Assembly: GCF_022376445.1 (NCBI RefSeq)
Contig: NW_025955005.1
Span: 62,001 to 126,000, forward strand
Direction: 5' to 3'
Origin: Fomitopsis serialis
Lineage: Eukaryota; Basidiomycota; Agaricomycetes; Polyporales; Fomitopsidaceae
Length of the DNA stretch: 64,000 nucleotides
Under the pieces are notes generated by a model, which was not told the DNA's origin, made no database searches, and saw only the letters and a program-made list of their open reading frames with translations. Positions within the stretch are counted from its first letter, which is position 1. Each line of letters starts with the position of its first letter. Below are positions 48,446-60,370 of this stretch, piece by piece. The position numbers were made by a program, and so were the translations under genes.

Positions 48446-50473
48446 ATGGCACAGCAGCTTGCCGCACATCCTAAGCAGAAGCTCCAGCGGCCGAGGATAT
48501 GGTGGGCGAACGGGTCGGTCTTCGTTGCCATCCACCTAGCAACCGCACTCGGCTGCTATTCATACCCTTACTATGCCGTGTCGCGCTACACACTATTGCT
48601 ATCTTTCCTGCTTTTCCAAATGGCAGAGTTGTCGTGAGTCGCACTTTGGCATCGAGCGGTGGGATACCCATGCTTACTATGAGCCACGTCAGCATTACTG
48701 TCGGTTACCATCGTCTATACTCACACAGGGCGTTTCGCGCGAGCCTCCCTGTGAGGATAGTCGTGGCGCTACTTGGAGCCAGCGCGATGCAGGGCTCTAT
48801 CAAGGTGAGTATCGCCTCCTATGACAGCGACAGCGGCTGATAGACGCGACTCAGTGGTGGTAAGTAAGGCGCACAATGGTGGTGACAATACGACAGCTCA
48901 CGTTCGCCGATTCGACAGGTGCTTAAGGCATCGACTGCACCATGTGAGTCCGACCAGGATACTCTCACGGATGGCAGTCGCTGAATCCCTAGACATAGCG
49001 TTACACGGACGATCCTGTGCATGATCCGTAAGGACGCTGGCATTGTGGTACTGCGGCTTGTACTCACCAACCTCCTGACAAGGTACGCGGCTACGCGTGG
49101 CTTCTGGTGGGCACACATGGGCTGGATCTTCTTCAAGCCCCGGTATGAGCGCCTCGAGTTAATCGACCAAGCCGACCTCGTCAACGATCCAGGTATGTCA
49201 CGCCAACATAGACATGTTAAAGTTGTTAACCTTGCATCAGTCGTGCGTTTGCAGCATAAATATTATCGTGAGCCTAGAGTGCCATATAATAATACCGCTT
49301 ACCGATACAGGCCATACTGGCATTCTCAGTACCATTGGCCGTGAGCCTGGGGCTCGTACTGCCGCCGTGCATAGGCGCACTGTGGGGTGAGCCAGGAGAA
49401 GCGTTCGTCTGGAGCGCCCTTGTGGCGAGACTGCTCAGTGTGTATCTTCTCAAATCGCCTCTCGCTTACGATTGAACCGTGGTTCTGAACTCAATCTAGT
49501 TTGGCACTGCACGTTCTTCGTGAATTCGTGAGTCAGCCATCTACCCAGTGTGCCCATAATCTCTGACGTCGCGTCCAAGCCTCGCTCATTGGGACGGCCT
49601 GCAGCCGTACTCGGATGAGAACACGTCCAAGTCGAACTTGGTCCGTCCCCTCCGCCATTGAGACATACGTTCAGATCCACTCACTTTCCACGTATCGCTA
49701 GTTTCTCGCCCTCCTTACCTGTGGTGAAGGAAACCATAACTTTGTGGGTATACATGCCATTCAGTTGCGGTACCATACTGATAAAAACCCATAGCATGTG
49801 AGCGGTCAAGTCGCTGAACGAACAAGCTTCTGACCTGTCGAACAGCACGCATTCCCTCATGACTACCGCTCTGGTCCCGCACCGTACGACTGGGACCCGT
49901 CCAAGTGGATGATTCTCCTGTTGAAGCGGCTTGGTCTTGCTGGAGCCTCAAACGCGCGCGTCCAGAAGACGTCAGCGAGGCGCGCTTCTACATGCTTCAC
50001 AAGCACGCCGGCGAAATCAGCGGAAGTGACGACTCGACTGACAGTTCTTCTGGGGACGATACTGACCTTCCACGCGCTTCTGATATGGAGACATGGACCT
50101 TGGCGGATGTGAACAGGCATGTCGACGGCGGCCGCTGCGTTGTCGTACTTGATGGGTTCGTGGTGGACGTCACAGGCTACTTGGGCGAACACGTACGTCG
50201 CTGATCCTCTATTGCCGGCTTGCTCGAGGCTCCGGTTGGATGACGCTGACGGTATTCTAGCCCGGAGGAGCTGTTTTGCTTCGCAAGTACTCCGTTCGAT
50301 CGCAAGAGACTCATCAGGACGTCTGGAAGCAAGCTGACTGGGCGTTCCACGGCGGCATGAACATCCATTCGCGGGCTGCGCGGAGGCGCATGAGGCAGTT
50401 GAGGGTAGCCAGGCTGGTAGACGGCATGCAAGATGTCACGGAAGAATCAAGATATGGAGACGATAGATGGTAG
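48446..50473 (+). CDS. ole1: Acyl-CoA delta-9 desaturase with C-terminal cytochrome b5 (OLE1)
   Basis: The N-terminus has LQRPRIWWANGSVFVAIHL and a second hydrophobic segment (TLLLSFLLFQMAEL). Histidine box 1 is HRLYSHR and box 2 is HRLHHR. Between them splicing uses a 5-base exon at 48855-48859, giving SIKWWCLRHRLHH. Later exons give DPYAATRGFWWAHMGWIFFK, LALLTCGEGNHNF and then AFPHDYRSG. Box 3 reads HNFHAFPHDYR at the intron border, one His short of the usual HxxHH. The C-terminal domain has VVVLDGFVVDVTGYLGEHPG, with the haem-binding HPGG restored by splicing at about 50190. It inserts a cis double bond at C9 of palmitoyl- and stearoyl-CoA in the ER. One base is missing near 49942-49943, where GSLKRARPEDVSEARFYM is restored. 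Confidence 0.85.
48855..48859 (+). other. 5-base microexon of ole1
   Basis: TGGTG is flanked by GACTCAG and GTAAGT. With its neighbours it forms the codons TGG TGG TGC (W-W-C), which precede the conserved LRHRLHH. Without it the frame breaks. Confidence 0.6.
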
Positions 50474-50631
50474 TACACACGACAGCAGTAGATAGCAGAT
50501 ATCACAGCAGACACCAGACAAGGATAGCAGAGAGAGCAGAGAACAGAAACTTGTCATTGTAACACGACGATTGTCCCACCGTACGTCGCGCATCAAGAGT
50601 GGCCTCCCACCCTTGTAGTCACAGGTCCAGC

Positions 50632-51575
50632 CTACACCAGTCTCTTGTCGATTAGGATGGAGACATTCTTGTCCGGCATTGTCACCCGGTTTCCCCGGAT
50701 GCCCTGCCTGATGTCGGACAGCAGGATAACGTCGTGCATCCCCAGACGTTGTCCTTCCTCGTACGTGAGCGCATCATCACGCTTACAGAGTTCCAGATAC
50801 GCCGTAGTGATCCACTCCGCTATGTCGTAGCTGCGCCCGAGGAGAATGCGGTCGACCGGGGAGGCGAGTTGAGCGAGCCGCGAGATAGCGAGCAAGCGAT
50901 AGTCCGTGAACTCCCACTTCGTGGCAAGCGCGAGGACCGATGTCCATTCCTCGGTGGTAGACAGATCGCCGTCATTGACATTCCTACAGCACCAGTTGAT
51001 CATCAAGTGCTGTCACGCGGGCGTAGGGAGAGCTTCGCCACCCAAGACCGTATCCTCGGACCAGTCGTTCTACAGGAGGCACTGAACAGGTTGGTCCCGC
51101 TCTATTCATCGCAAGGGCCACCAGAACAGAAGCGTGGTCTTTGCGCCGAAGGAGACGGGACCGCAGGCCTGAAGAGTCCCCTAGGTATTCGCCGTTACCA
51201 TAGAACGGCAGATACGAGAGTACCTACCAATTTCAGCGACCGCCATATAACTCACTCTGGATAGAAGAGGCATAGCAACCTCTCGAAATCCTCGCAGGTG
51301 ACTCCCTCTAGGACAATTGGATGGTCGTCGTCCAGACCTTCCACAGGCTTGCCTACTTCCGGTGGGACGTCGAACATGTCCGCAAACACCTTTGATCGGT
51401 GTTTCAGAAAGTGGCGATGAAATCTGTAAAGGGTATCCTCCACCTAGTAGCAAAAGCATGGTGAATCGATGCGGTGTGCTTCTGAGAGGAGACTTGACGA
51501 CATACACGAATGATTACAGAGTCGTCTCTGATGTAAAATGACTCATGTCTCTTGGTGGAGAGCTGAGAATTGGAT
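50632..51575 (-). CDS. BTB/POZ domain protein
   Basis: The first visible exon has ESFYIRDDSVIIR, then after an intron VEDTLYRFHRHFLKHRSKVF and ADMFDVPPEVGKP, the beta1-alpha2 part of a BTB domain, followed by PIVLEGVTCEDFERLLCLFY. The C-terminal exon has WTSVLALATKWEFTDYRLLA and ISRLAQLASPVDRILLGRSY, typical of the large basidiomycete BTB family. The stop is at 50632. The start codon was not found: sequence upstream of ESFYIRDD has no in-frame Met before a stop, so a first exon may lie upstream. Such proteins often act as adaptor or dimerisation modules; no partner can be named. It converges on ole1, 158 bases away. Confidence 0.75.
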
Positions 51576-52015
51576 TGCTGGATTACGGTAGTCGGTGCAC
51601 TGGCACTACAAGTTGATAAACATCAGCACCTGTACTCAGATGCAAACGATCGACATCTTACGCGTTGTCTACCATGCTGCTTTGGCAATACGTCGTATGA
51701 GCACAGTGGGATGACAAGGCCGATGACACCTGCGGCCGATAGTCACCGTCTATGTTGTCGATGAGGCCGTCCAACTTCGCAGCGAGCACTCAGCGAGCGC
51801 ACTGGCATGCGGCGCCGTGGCAGACGCCGTACGGTGTAACTTAAGGTCGCATTAATCACGTGGTCACGTTTACTGGATTTGGGTCGTTAGTGGCCCGCGC
51901 GCTGACACGGCCGATAGGGAATGGGTCCTTAGCCAACAGAGACTGCTGCTGTCTTCCTGATCACTGAGCTTGTTTATTGTTGACGCTAGAGCCGCATAAA
52001 GGGAGGGGGAAGACG
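51576..52015. other. Divergent promoter region between the BTB gene and the RSC4-like gene
   Basis: 440 bases. It probably contains the missing first exon and promoter of the BTB gene and the promoter of the RSC4-like gene. No TATA box recognised. Confidence 0.4.
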
Positions 52016-54375
52016 ATGTCGAAGAGAGAGGCCACCCAAATCGCCGCGGCAGCTGGAGTAGATGTCGATGCACCGCGCGCCAAACGACGCAAGGAGGCAC
52101 TTCCAGACTCGAAACCAGTCGCCGGGACAAGCAGCATGGACGCAGTCAAAAAGGAGGGCGAAGAAGGAGAGCCGAAGCGGGACAGTCCAGAGGTGATCAA
52201 GGATAAGGGCTTGAAGCTGTGGACGACGGCGAAGGATGCAGTGGACAAGGAGTGCGTGACTGCTCGCTCGCCTACCGTTCACTGTATTCTGACTCCGAAC
52301 GCGTTTACCACTTACTTTCACTCATTCCTATTCCCTATCACCCACCACCATCTACTCACCATGTCTACGACTCCGAACGCTGGCAATTATCCAGAGGGAG
52401 GTCGCTCTCTGTCGACTTCATGCGTCTGCCATCCAAACGGCAGTATCCCGACTACTATGTCCAGATCAAGCGGCCAATAGCTCTCGATGATATCAAGGCT
52501 CAGCTAGATGCGCTCGCATATGCTTCATTTACCGATGTGAAACACGACCTTGAAGCCTGCTTCCGGAACGCGAAGAGGTACAACATCAAGGAGAGTCAGA
52601 TCTTCCAGGACGCGAAGACCTTGCATGTGAGTGGGCAGCTACCTAGCTAGCTTCTCATCTCACTCTCTAAGAGTGGCATTGTGCTGACATTCGTAATCCA
52701 GAAACTTGTAAAGAAAGAGTATGCCAAAATGACGGGGACAACAGAAGAGGCTGCCGAGGACGAGGGGGACGAGCATGCAGGGGATGGTGTAGCACACGAA
52801 GGTGGCTCCGAAGAGGAGGGGGGAAAGAAGAAGAAACCGCCAAACATGAATCGCTTGCTCAAAACACGTCTGCAGAAGCTGGTGGAGAAGACGGACGACT
52901 CGTACGTCCCGACAGTCTAGTGAAGGTCGTCTATGTTTACAAGCTAACTCACAGCGGACGCGTACTTTCGACCGAGTTCATGGAACTGCCGAATCGAAAA
53001 CAGTGGCCAATCTACTACAAGACAATCAAGCGTCCACAATGTCTTGAAATCATCTTTGTAAGTGCTTGAGACGTCTTGAAGTACTTGCCCCGTCTCACCT
53101 ATGTGCTACAGAAACGTCTCAAACGGAAGGAGTACCATACTTCGCAGGAGTTCGCAAACGACGTGGAATTAGTGTTCTCAAACGCGCTCGAGTTCAATCA
53201 GGATCACACCGAGATCTGGGAAGATGCTATAGTGCTCAGGGTGCGTTTCGCTGTGCTGTGGACGTCTGCGTTTGTACCCTAACCTATATGCAGGATCACT
53301 TCCGGCACCTCATGTCTGACCTACCTCCCCACACTCAGTACCCGCCTACGAGGTGCACCCCAGGATCAGGCTCAAGGTACCCGCCGCTCACCATCCGTCT
53401 GCCACATCGACACCCGCACAACCCTCACCTACCCCCGGAACGCTGAAGATCCGCGCGCACTATTCGACAGCGAACGGTGCCATCTCACGGGGGTCTCCTC
53501 CAGGCGAGTCGTCAAAGTCTCCAGCGGTACCCGCGCAACCCGTTCCAGCTGCGGCGTCGCCGCCGTTGCCACCGGCGGGGCAGACGTCCTCGCACCCAAT
53601 TGTGCCGGCGCCCGTTCCCGCCGTTGCGCAATTGAAAGCGTCCGCAAGTGGGAGCAACGTGCTGCCCAATGCGTATCCACAGGCGGGATACTCTCCTTAT
53701 GCGCAGTATACGCACCCAGCGTACCAGCAGCTCGCCACGTCTGCCGCTACACCTGCTACACCGGTCCCAGCCCCGTCCGTATCACCGGTCCAAGCCGTCG
53801 CGGTCACGACGACCGAGCCGCAGTCACCTTCGGATCCGCAGAAGCATCGCTCGCTGAAGACAGTCACGTTGCTGACCAAACCACTGGGCCGACTGCTCCT
53901 GCTCGATCATACTGATGGCGTACGGACATGGGCGGTTCGTTTGTGCGGAGAGACGAGTGTCCGCGTCTCTGGGGTGCGTTTCCTGAAGATGGACACCGAG
54001 GATGAGGAGAGTAGCGACGATGAAGAGAAAGGGAAGAAGCTCGAGGACGAGGATGAGGAGGTAGAGAAGGAAAAGGGGAAAGAGAAAGAAGGGGAGACGA
54101 AGCCGGAGAAGAGGAAACGGGGCAGGCCGAAAAAGAAGAAGCAGCCGGTCGTCGAAGAGGTGAAGGCGGAGGAGACGGCGAAGAAGAAAGGCAAGGCACG
54201 CGCGAGGCCACCTCCCGGGGAAACGCAAGTGAAGCTCAATGGAGTCGTCGCCAATGCCCTCGATGACGGTCAGAGCGAGTGGGACCTTGACCTCCCGATT
54301 GGACCAAATGTTGTCGAGATTGGAGAGAAGGGTGGAACACCGTGGAGGGTGTACCTCGACAGAGTGCCTGTCTGA
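52016..54375 (+). CDS. RSC4-like tandem bromodomain protein (chromatin remodelling complex subunit)
   Basis: It starts MSKREATQIAAAAGVDVDAP, with a basic patch AKRRKEA. Bromodomain 1 has LSVDFMRLPSKRQYPDYYVQ and the acetyl-lysine-binding NAKRYN. Bromodomain 2 has STEFMELPNRKQWPIYYKTI and NALEFN, with Phe in place of the usual Tyr. A Pro/Ala/Tyr-rich linker follows, then a C-terminal domain (LLTKPLGRLLLLDHTDGVRT), an acidic run and an AT-hook-like KRGRPKKKK. The stop is at 54373-54375. Tandem bromodomains plus this tail match fungal Rsc4, which reads histone acetylation for the RSC remodeller. One base appears missing in the C run at 53327-53330; adding one joins DLPP to PAYEVHPRIRLKVPA. Introns are short. 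Confidence 0.85.
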
Positions 54376-54593
54376 TACCCGGACAACTAGTGTCCTGTTT
54401 GTACCCATTGTCTCGTGCTGTCGAATTTCTTGCTATACCGCTCTCTATTTATCATTCCCCCTGAGTCCCATAGTGGATGTTGTACCAGTCGAATAATGAT
54501 AGCATCCCAATTATGTTAGTCCGTGTACAAATCCCAGCATTACACCCAGATCGATTCACGAGCAGGTCACTAGCGGCAGCCGTCCCTGCTGAC

Positions 54594-56566
54594 CTATCGG
54601 CCTCCCAGCTTCGCAGCGAGAGGCGTCGAGTCATCCTGGTCATCCTCTGCCTCACTCTCGCTGCTGACTTCGGGATTATAGTAGTTGTACCTCCCAGGTT
54701 CATGCGTCCGGCCCTCGATGGATCCACGCAACATCGCCTCCCTGTCTATCGTTTTGACTTCATAACCCTCTGAGCCCCGCCGCACGCGGACGCCCCTCGC
54801 AGGGTTGCCGCCATATTCATCCTCGCTAGAAGACGCAGGATCGTACGGGACGACAGCTTCGGGCTCACGATAGTCGGGGTGGTAGGGTGGTAAAGCGGCG
54901 TAGGGACCGTTTCGGGCGGTTTGTCGGCGTCTGGCGTTGGAGGGCTGGAGGTAGGGGTTGACTGAGCCGTTCTCATATGTCCATGGGCTTGGTGGGAGGG
55001 TGAACTTGTAGTTGGGATCGGCTTCGGGCATGGAGATCCGAGAAGGATCCTCAGGAGGCCAGTTTTCAGCATTACCGTCTACGCATAAGGTGAATCAGCA
55101 CTGTAATTGATCATGGCGTAACCAGAAAACAGAGGCGTGTGCTGAAGTCTACGGGTACCTAAAGGGGGAGAGCAGAGATGAGGGGTGCGCATGAGTGCTT
55201 ACATAGCAGGGGTATCCGAGGATTGCACACCTAGATGCGACCAGCGCATTCATGGTTCGGGCAACGTTCTCCGCCATTCATGTAGACATTCGGGTATGCA
55301 CGCGAGTTGAGCTCGATCCACTTACCATCGCCTTCAGCGAGCTGGTACTTCAGGCCTGTACCTGCTGGGACGGTCGGCCAGCACCACCACAGTGGCGAGT
55401 CGCCCAGTACAGAGCAGATGTTGCGCCATACACCCAGATTCTAGGAGTCGGAACACATGAGCGCGTGCTCGTAAAACGGATGGTGGCGGCGTACATAAGG
55501 AAATTTAATCTGGTGAGCTGGTTAGCCATGCTCTACGTCGTGATGGCAGCACCCAGGCATACCTCATGAATCTTGCCACGTCGTACTAGGGTCGCAACCT
55601 TGTCTTTTTCCCAGCCTTCAATCGTAGTGCTGTTTCCCGATAACATCCAGAAATGATACAGACTACCCAGCCAGTCAGCACAATGCCGTGGAGACCTGTA
55701 AATATATCTCACGTGAAGCCACCGACAGCGAGCCAGACGGGTATGCAGGTAACCATGTTCAAGATGATGAATATGAGCTCTGCGCTCTCGAAGTTCTCCT
55801 GTGAACTGGTTAGGCGTGGACCATGCTCTACAGCGTGCATACAGACGTACCCAGACTTGCGTAGCAAGATATATGCGCCTAGAAATCATCGCTAGATGGT
55901 ACGTGCATGCGCAGTCCACGTAGAAGAGGAACCGGATGAAGTGTCCGTAGTTGAAATGCCCGACACAGTTGTTCACCCAAGGACAATGGTGATCTGCATT
56001 CCCAAGCGTGAACAGAAGGATAAAGGCAACATACAGTAGTGCCTACCCATGCGCAGCACGCAGCTATCGCAAAAAGAGGGTCAGGCACTTTAAGTAGCCT
56101 CAGCGAACGGCAACGTACCGTTTGCACTGCCTACAATGATGTGCGCGAGGCGGCTTATACGTCTCGCACGTTCGACAAAATCTTGGGCCATGAGTGAGCT
56201 TCTTGATTTCATAGCCATCGTTACCTTGGACGTCTGGTTGCTGCAGAAGCACCTTCAGAGCCTAACAGCTAGATTACGGGCGCAACTACGCACCCATCCG
56301 TGTGGCACTCTTCCTGGATCCGTCACGGTGCACAGGTAGTAGTTCCAAAAGAGCATGCCCACCAAGACACTGGAAGCATACGTTTGAGACTTTTGTATGA
56401 CTCGACCTCATGCAACTCACTTGAAAGGCACGAGGAGCGTAAGCAGCTCAACGGAGAGTACCCGACCGTACCATGGCCAAATGACGAAGATTTGCGAGGA
56501 ATATGCGATGAAACAGATGAGCGCAGTGGTGAAGCCAACAAACAAGCGACCCGTTAATCGACCCAT
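54594..56566 (-). CDS. pfa4: PFA4-like DHHC palmitoyltransferase
   Basis: The start at 56564-56566 gives [20 protein letters not shown], the first of four predicted membrane segments; the next contains [12 protein letters not shown]. The catalytic exon has [19 protein letters not shown] followed by [18 protein letters not shown] long polar cytosolic tail is rich in Pro, Glu and Ser, and contains [20 protein letters not shown]. It ends [16 protein letters not shown] at 54594. PFA4 palmitoylates ER clients such as chitin synthase 3 in yeast (family knowledge). The DHHC cysteine is intact. It converges on the RSC4-like gene 218 bases away and diverges from the mitochondrial protein gene. Confidence 0.82.
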
Positions 56567-56781
56567 GCAAGCAGACCAAGAACAAAATTGCGCCCAGAGC
56601 CAGAGGAAGGAGAAGAGGATGAAGGACGCGTACTGGCAGTGGCACGGCACAGTCGCGTAGGAGGAGGTCGCGTAGGCGCCCGTCGTGACCTCTCTTCCCG
56701 CCGCCTTCCTCCTCTTCCTCCTCCTCCATCACGCTACCCGCAGGTAGACCTCCTCATATGTGCTGAGCCCCGTGAAAACCT
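56567..56781. promoter_or_regulatory. Short divergent promoter between pfa4 and the mitochondrial protein gene
   Basis: 215 bases between two start codons. It has a run of CTT/CTC units on the plus strand near 56690-56730. No TATA box. Confidence 0.45.
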
Positions 56782-57889
56782 ATGTTTGCTAGGCCAGTAC
56801 GAGCGTTGATCCGCTTGCGGGCTACAGCTCGCTGCAACTCTACAGTCGCTCCCGCCGCCAGCGCAGACGCAGGCGAAAAGACTGCCCCGAGGCGCACCGT
56901 CCCAATCCTCCAGGAGTTCGGAGATATCAAAATCCGTGAGGTTCTTCATTGTCTTGCAGAAACCGCATGCTCAGTCCGACTCAGGGAATGCTCGCAAAGT
57001 AAAGTCGGACCGAACTGGGTAGGAGACCTAGGGCTCGGGTCCGGTGGTGGCGGCGGTCTGGCCGATAAACTAGCACGGCGCAAGAGGCAGAACGTTGGCG
57101 GTAGCACCTCCAACGACGCTGGCCTCGAAGTGGTTCTCAATGCCGACGGCACACCACAAGCCCCCGAGCTCTCCATTCCGGCACGAACACAGCGCTCGAA
57201 CGGAGACAGGCAGTCTTCTGCGCGGGGAGAGAAGAGGCAGGGCGGCGCGAATCGTGGCAACAATACACGATCACAAGGAGGTGACCGAGCAGCTCGACCC
57301 CAGGAGAGAGGCGACCGAGCAGCTCGACCTCAGGAGAGAGGTGACCGAACGGCGCGACCTCAGGAGAGAGGTGACCGAACGACTCGACCCCAGAGAGGCG
57401 ACTCTCAGAACCAGCGATTGAGACCCGAAAAACAATACTCGGCCAACCGATCCTCAGATAGGCGTTCCAAGACGAGGGACGAAGACGTCCGACCCCTCGT
57501 CGTCCTCTACCTCTCCCACCCGTTCAAATCCAACAGGAGACCGCGAGAATCGCGGTCACGCCGTCAGAGCTAGACGACTCTTCGCGAACACCGTCACGTT
57601 TGACCCCACTGCGATCGCCGCCGTGAAGCCGGGCGCACAGAATCTGCAGAACGCCGGTGTTGCGCGCCGAGTGCAGCAGACCCTGGAGAGGCGGGGAGGC
57701 GACTACTCGCGGTATCTGCCCCAGGACCTGGGCACGTCGTTCCCGGAGCAGCTCGGGGCGCTCGGTCTCGCAAGACTGCACGTTGGACGCAGGAGGGGGG
57801 CGGGGCTGAAGACGCGGGAGAACGCGCTGGGTACTGTGCAGAGCTTTGTGGTGAACAGGGTTGTTGAGAACCAGCCTCCGAGTGCTTGA
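56782..57889 (+). CDS. Putative mitochondrial protein with Arg/Gly/Gln-rich repeats
   Basis: The start at 56782 gives MFARPVRALIRLRATARCNS, a mitochondrial presequence. The middle holds KVGPNWVGDLGLGSGGGGG and a strongly basic repeat GDRAARPQER, four copies. The C-terminal part has LFANTVTFDPTAIAAVKPGA, GVARRVQQTLERRGGDYSRY and LPQDLGTSFPEQLGALGLA, and ends VENQPPSA-stop at 57887-57889. I do not recognise the family. The frame at 56782-57573 and the C-terminal frame at 57580-57889 differ by one base, with the switch somewhere near 57470-57490. A small intron near 56936-56960 is possible. Possible mitoribosome or RNA-binding role (inference only). Confidence 0.55.
57280..57396 (+). repeat. 30-base coding minisatellite, about four copies
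   Basis: Units begin at about 57280, 57310, 57340 and 57370. Each encodes a 10-residue G-D-R-x-x-R-P-Q-E-R block. Copies differ at a few bases, mostly third positions, so the repeat is not brand new. The 30-base unit keeps the reading frame whatever the copy number. Confidence 0.8.
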
Positions 57890-57990
57890 ACGTAGACGGG
57901 GTATCATACATAAGTTTAGTCAATACATACGGGTATGTGACAGCTCCCGACCACCAAACTCATCGCTACACGGGACTACACTACGAATAA

Positions 57991-59824
57991 TTATGGCGAA
58001 GTCAGGTACGCTATCTGCACGACGTCCTCGTCGTTTTCCTTTGACAATAGGCCAGTGCGCTCCGAGGCAATCGACTCCTGCTTGAGATTGCTGCTCCGAG
58101 GCAAGATTGTGTATTCCGAGTCGGACGGTTCTTCTTCAGCGGGTGGGTCGTCTTGTGCGTCTTGGTTGAGCACCCACTCTGGAATTTCAAAGTCCCGCAC
58201 TTCGATCTCCTGCGGCACCCGCGCACCGAACGCCAGCACATTGCGCTGCGTCTTGCGTGCGTTCGGCGCGGCAGAGTTGCGCAGTGCGGCGACCATAAGC
58301 ATGCACGTCGTCTGCTCCTGCTTCCCCGCGGCCCCCGCATACGTCGCGTAGTGCCTCGAGCCCGGCGAGTCGAGACGCATGGGACGCACCGCACCCGACG
58401 AGATTGACTCTCCATGCGTCGTTGTTGCTTTTGCTGGATGCGTGAAGGAACCCAGGCTGTCTGTGCGGGGACGTTTTCGAGGATGTGCCTTCGTAGCACT
58501 GGCGCTCTCGAGCTCCTGGCCTTTTGGCAGGAACTTGCCGCCGGGTCCGCGAGCGCGCGATGGTGTGGAGGCGGTGGTGAGGATGGATGTCGTCGCAAGC
58601 ATCCTGGTAGGACTCTGCTCGTCTGCCTTCCGGCTCGCTGCAAGGGCTTTCTGGGTCATGAACGGAGACAGCGTCGTCTGCTTCCTTTTCTTGGTGGTCG
58701 ACTTGGACAGCGTGCCCTTTAGTTGCGACGGTGTCCGAGGCGTGAACTTGATCTTGAGCTTTAAGCCCTTCGAGCGCTGCCGGTCCCGCTCCTCGAAGTC
58801 GACCTCGGATTCTCCTGACTCGTCGTGGTATGATGGTCGCTGTGGTGACTCTGTGTCCACATCGATTTCGGATTCCTCCAGCTGGTCCACCTCTTCTCCT
58901 TCCTCATCGCCTTGCGCCACCTCTTCTTCGCCTTCCTCCTCATCCTCTTGTGCCTCCTCTTCGGGTTCCTCGTCAGAGATAGACCCATTGACGGCCTCTG
59001 GGGCAGCAGAGGTAATAGAGCTCTCTGGTCGCCCGTACTTCTTCTCGACGGGCTTCTTGTCAGGGTTGAGCAGCGTACGATAGCGTCCCTCCAGACTGGA
59101 GGCGATAGCCAGCATCTCCTTCCTCCGCCGCTCGCCCTCCATCTGCGCGCCACTACTGTGCAAGTACAAGCCACCGACGTCCGGCGCGTCCCCGTCTGTT
59201 CTGCCGCCTCGTCGGGGAAGCCGTCGGCGGCGGAGGGAAGTCGGACGCGGGGAGGGCGAGGAACGCGGGCGTGTCCATCCCGCGCAGCTGCTCGATGCGC
59301 TCCTTGAGCTTGTACTGCTCGTGCTTCAGCTTCTCCTTCTCGCGCAGCCGCTGCCGCTTCTCGAACGTCTCGTACTTGCGGTGTCGCTTCTCATACGCCG
59401 CGTCGGACGTGTCCGCGGGCTCCTGTTAGGGTAGACGTACAATACATTGGGATAGGGAGAGTAAGTACACGGTACCCGTAGAAGGAACATGTACACGAAC
59501 GTCTTCTGCCACTCGTGGCTGAACCGGCCCCCGACGCTGGCGTCCTCGTCCAGCTGGTGTACTCGGGGGTCTGGATGAGCTGCTGCTCTCGGTACGCCTT
59601 CTGCACCTCTGGCTGCTCGAAATAGCGGCCATACGCGTACGCGTTGATCTCGATCTCAACGAGGCCGCGTCGGAGGTGGAGGGGACGAGAGAGGGGTTTG
59701 TCGTGAGCAGGAATTGCGTGGTTGCGGGGATAAGGGGTTCATTCTCGACTGAGCCGAGTGAGCTCGGAACGATATACGAGAATGGATACGACGCACGTCT
59801 TCGCCTCATAGTGTCTAGTATCAT
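57991..59824 (-). CDS. Nuclear protein with PEHE-like segment and acidic/basic tail
   Basis: The start Met at 59824 gives MILDTMRRRRASYPFSYIVP, then SSLGSVENEPLIPATTQFLL. A later exon has DTSDAAYEKRHRKYETFEKR and QRLREKEKLKHEQYKLKERI, resembling the PEHE domain of MSL1/KANSL1 histone acetyltransferase subunits. Then come EIEINAYAYGRYFEQPEVQK, a Glu-rich acidic run, and a Lys-rich stretch with FTPRTPSQLKGTLSKSTTKK. It ends VQIAYLTSP-stop at 57991. A chromatin role is inferred from the PEHE-like motif and charge pattern, not proven. One base appears missing at 59190-59193 (+ strand C run); adding it restores TGDAPDVGGLYLHSSGAQME. The real start may be upstream, near 59924. Confidence 0.6.
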
Positions 59825-60370
59825 GACGTCCGTCTCGCAGCTCCCGACGCCCGGCCCTCCTCTGCGCGAACGCGACGGTAAGACGCGTTTCGGAGGCTGC
59901 GCCCGCCTTTCTTCGGAGAGCCATTAGGGATGCAGGGGTTGCGACGCGTGTTCGTCCGCGTTGGAGTCTCGTGGTGTCGTCGGTGCGATGCTAGCCATTC
60001 CAACCGTTGTGGCCTACAGTATACTAGGTCGTCGGGGGCGTTCGAAACGACAGGGTTCTTTGAGTGTTGGAATGACGAAGCGAGGAGAGGCCAAAGTCAA
60101 GTGCTACAAGCAGCAATCTGAGATTTGAGGACAAGGAGTGGCCGCGGGGGTCAATGTCGCTGCATACTTACGAGCGTTCAGGCGGCGATCTATCCCTTTT
60201 CTGGTCGTCGGGATTTACTACATGTGCACGCCGGCCCGGAGGCCGCCCCCGCCAATCGGTCGGATCGAGGTAATTCCGAGGATGAACCAAATCCATGACA
60301 GAAGCATTCAGACAAAACAAAGTTCGCACAAATATCACACCGACTTCGGAATATCGTATCATATTGATCA
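59825..60370. other. Intergenic between the PEHE-like gene and naf1
   Basis: 546 bases on the 5' side of one minus-strand gene and the 3' side of the next. If the PEHE-like gene starts near 59924, its first exon lies at the left edge. Nothing else recognised. Confidence 0.4.
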
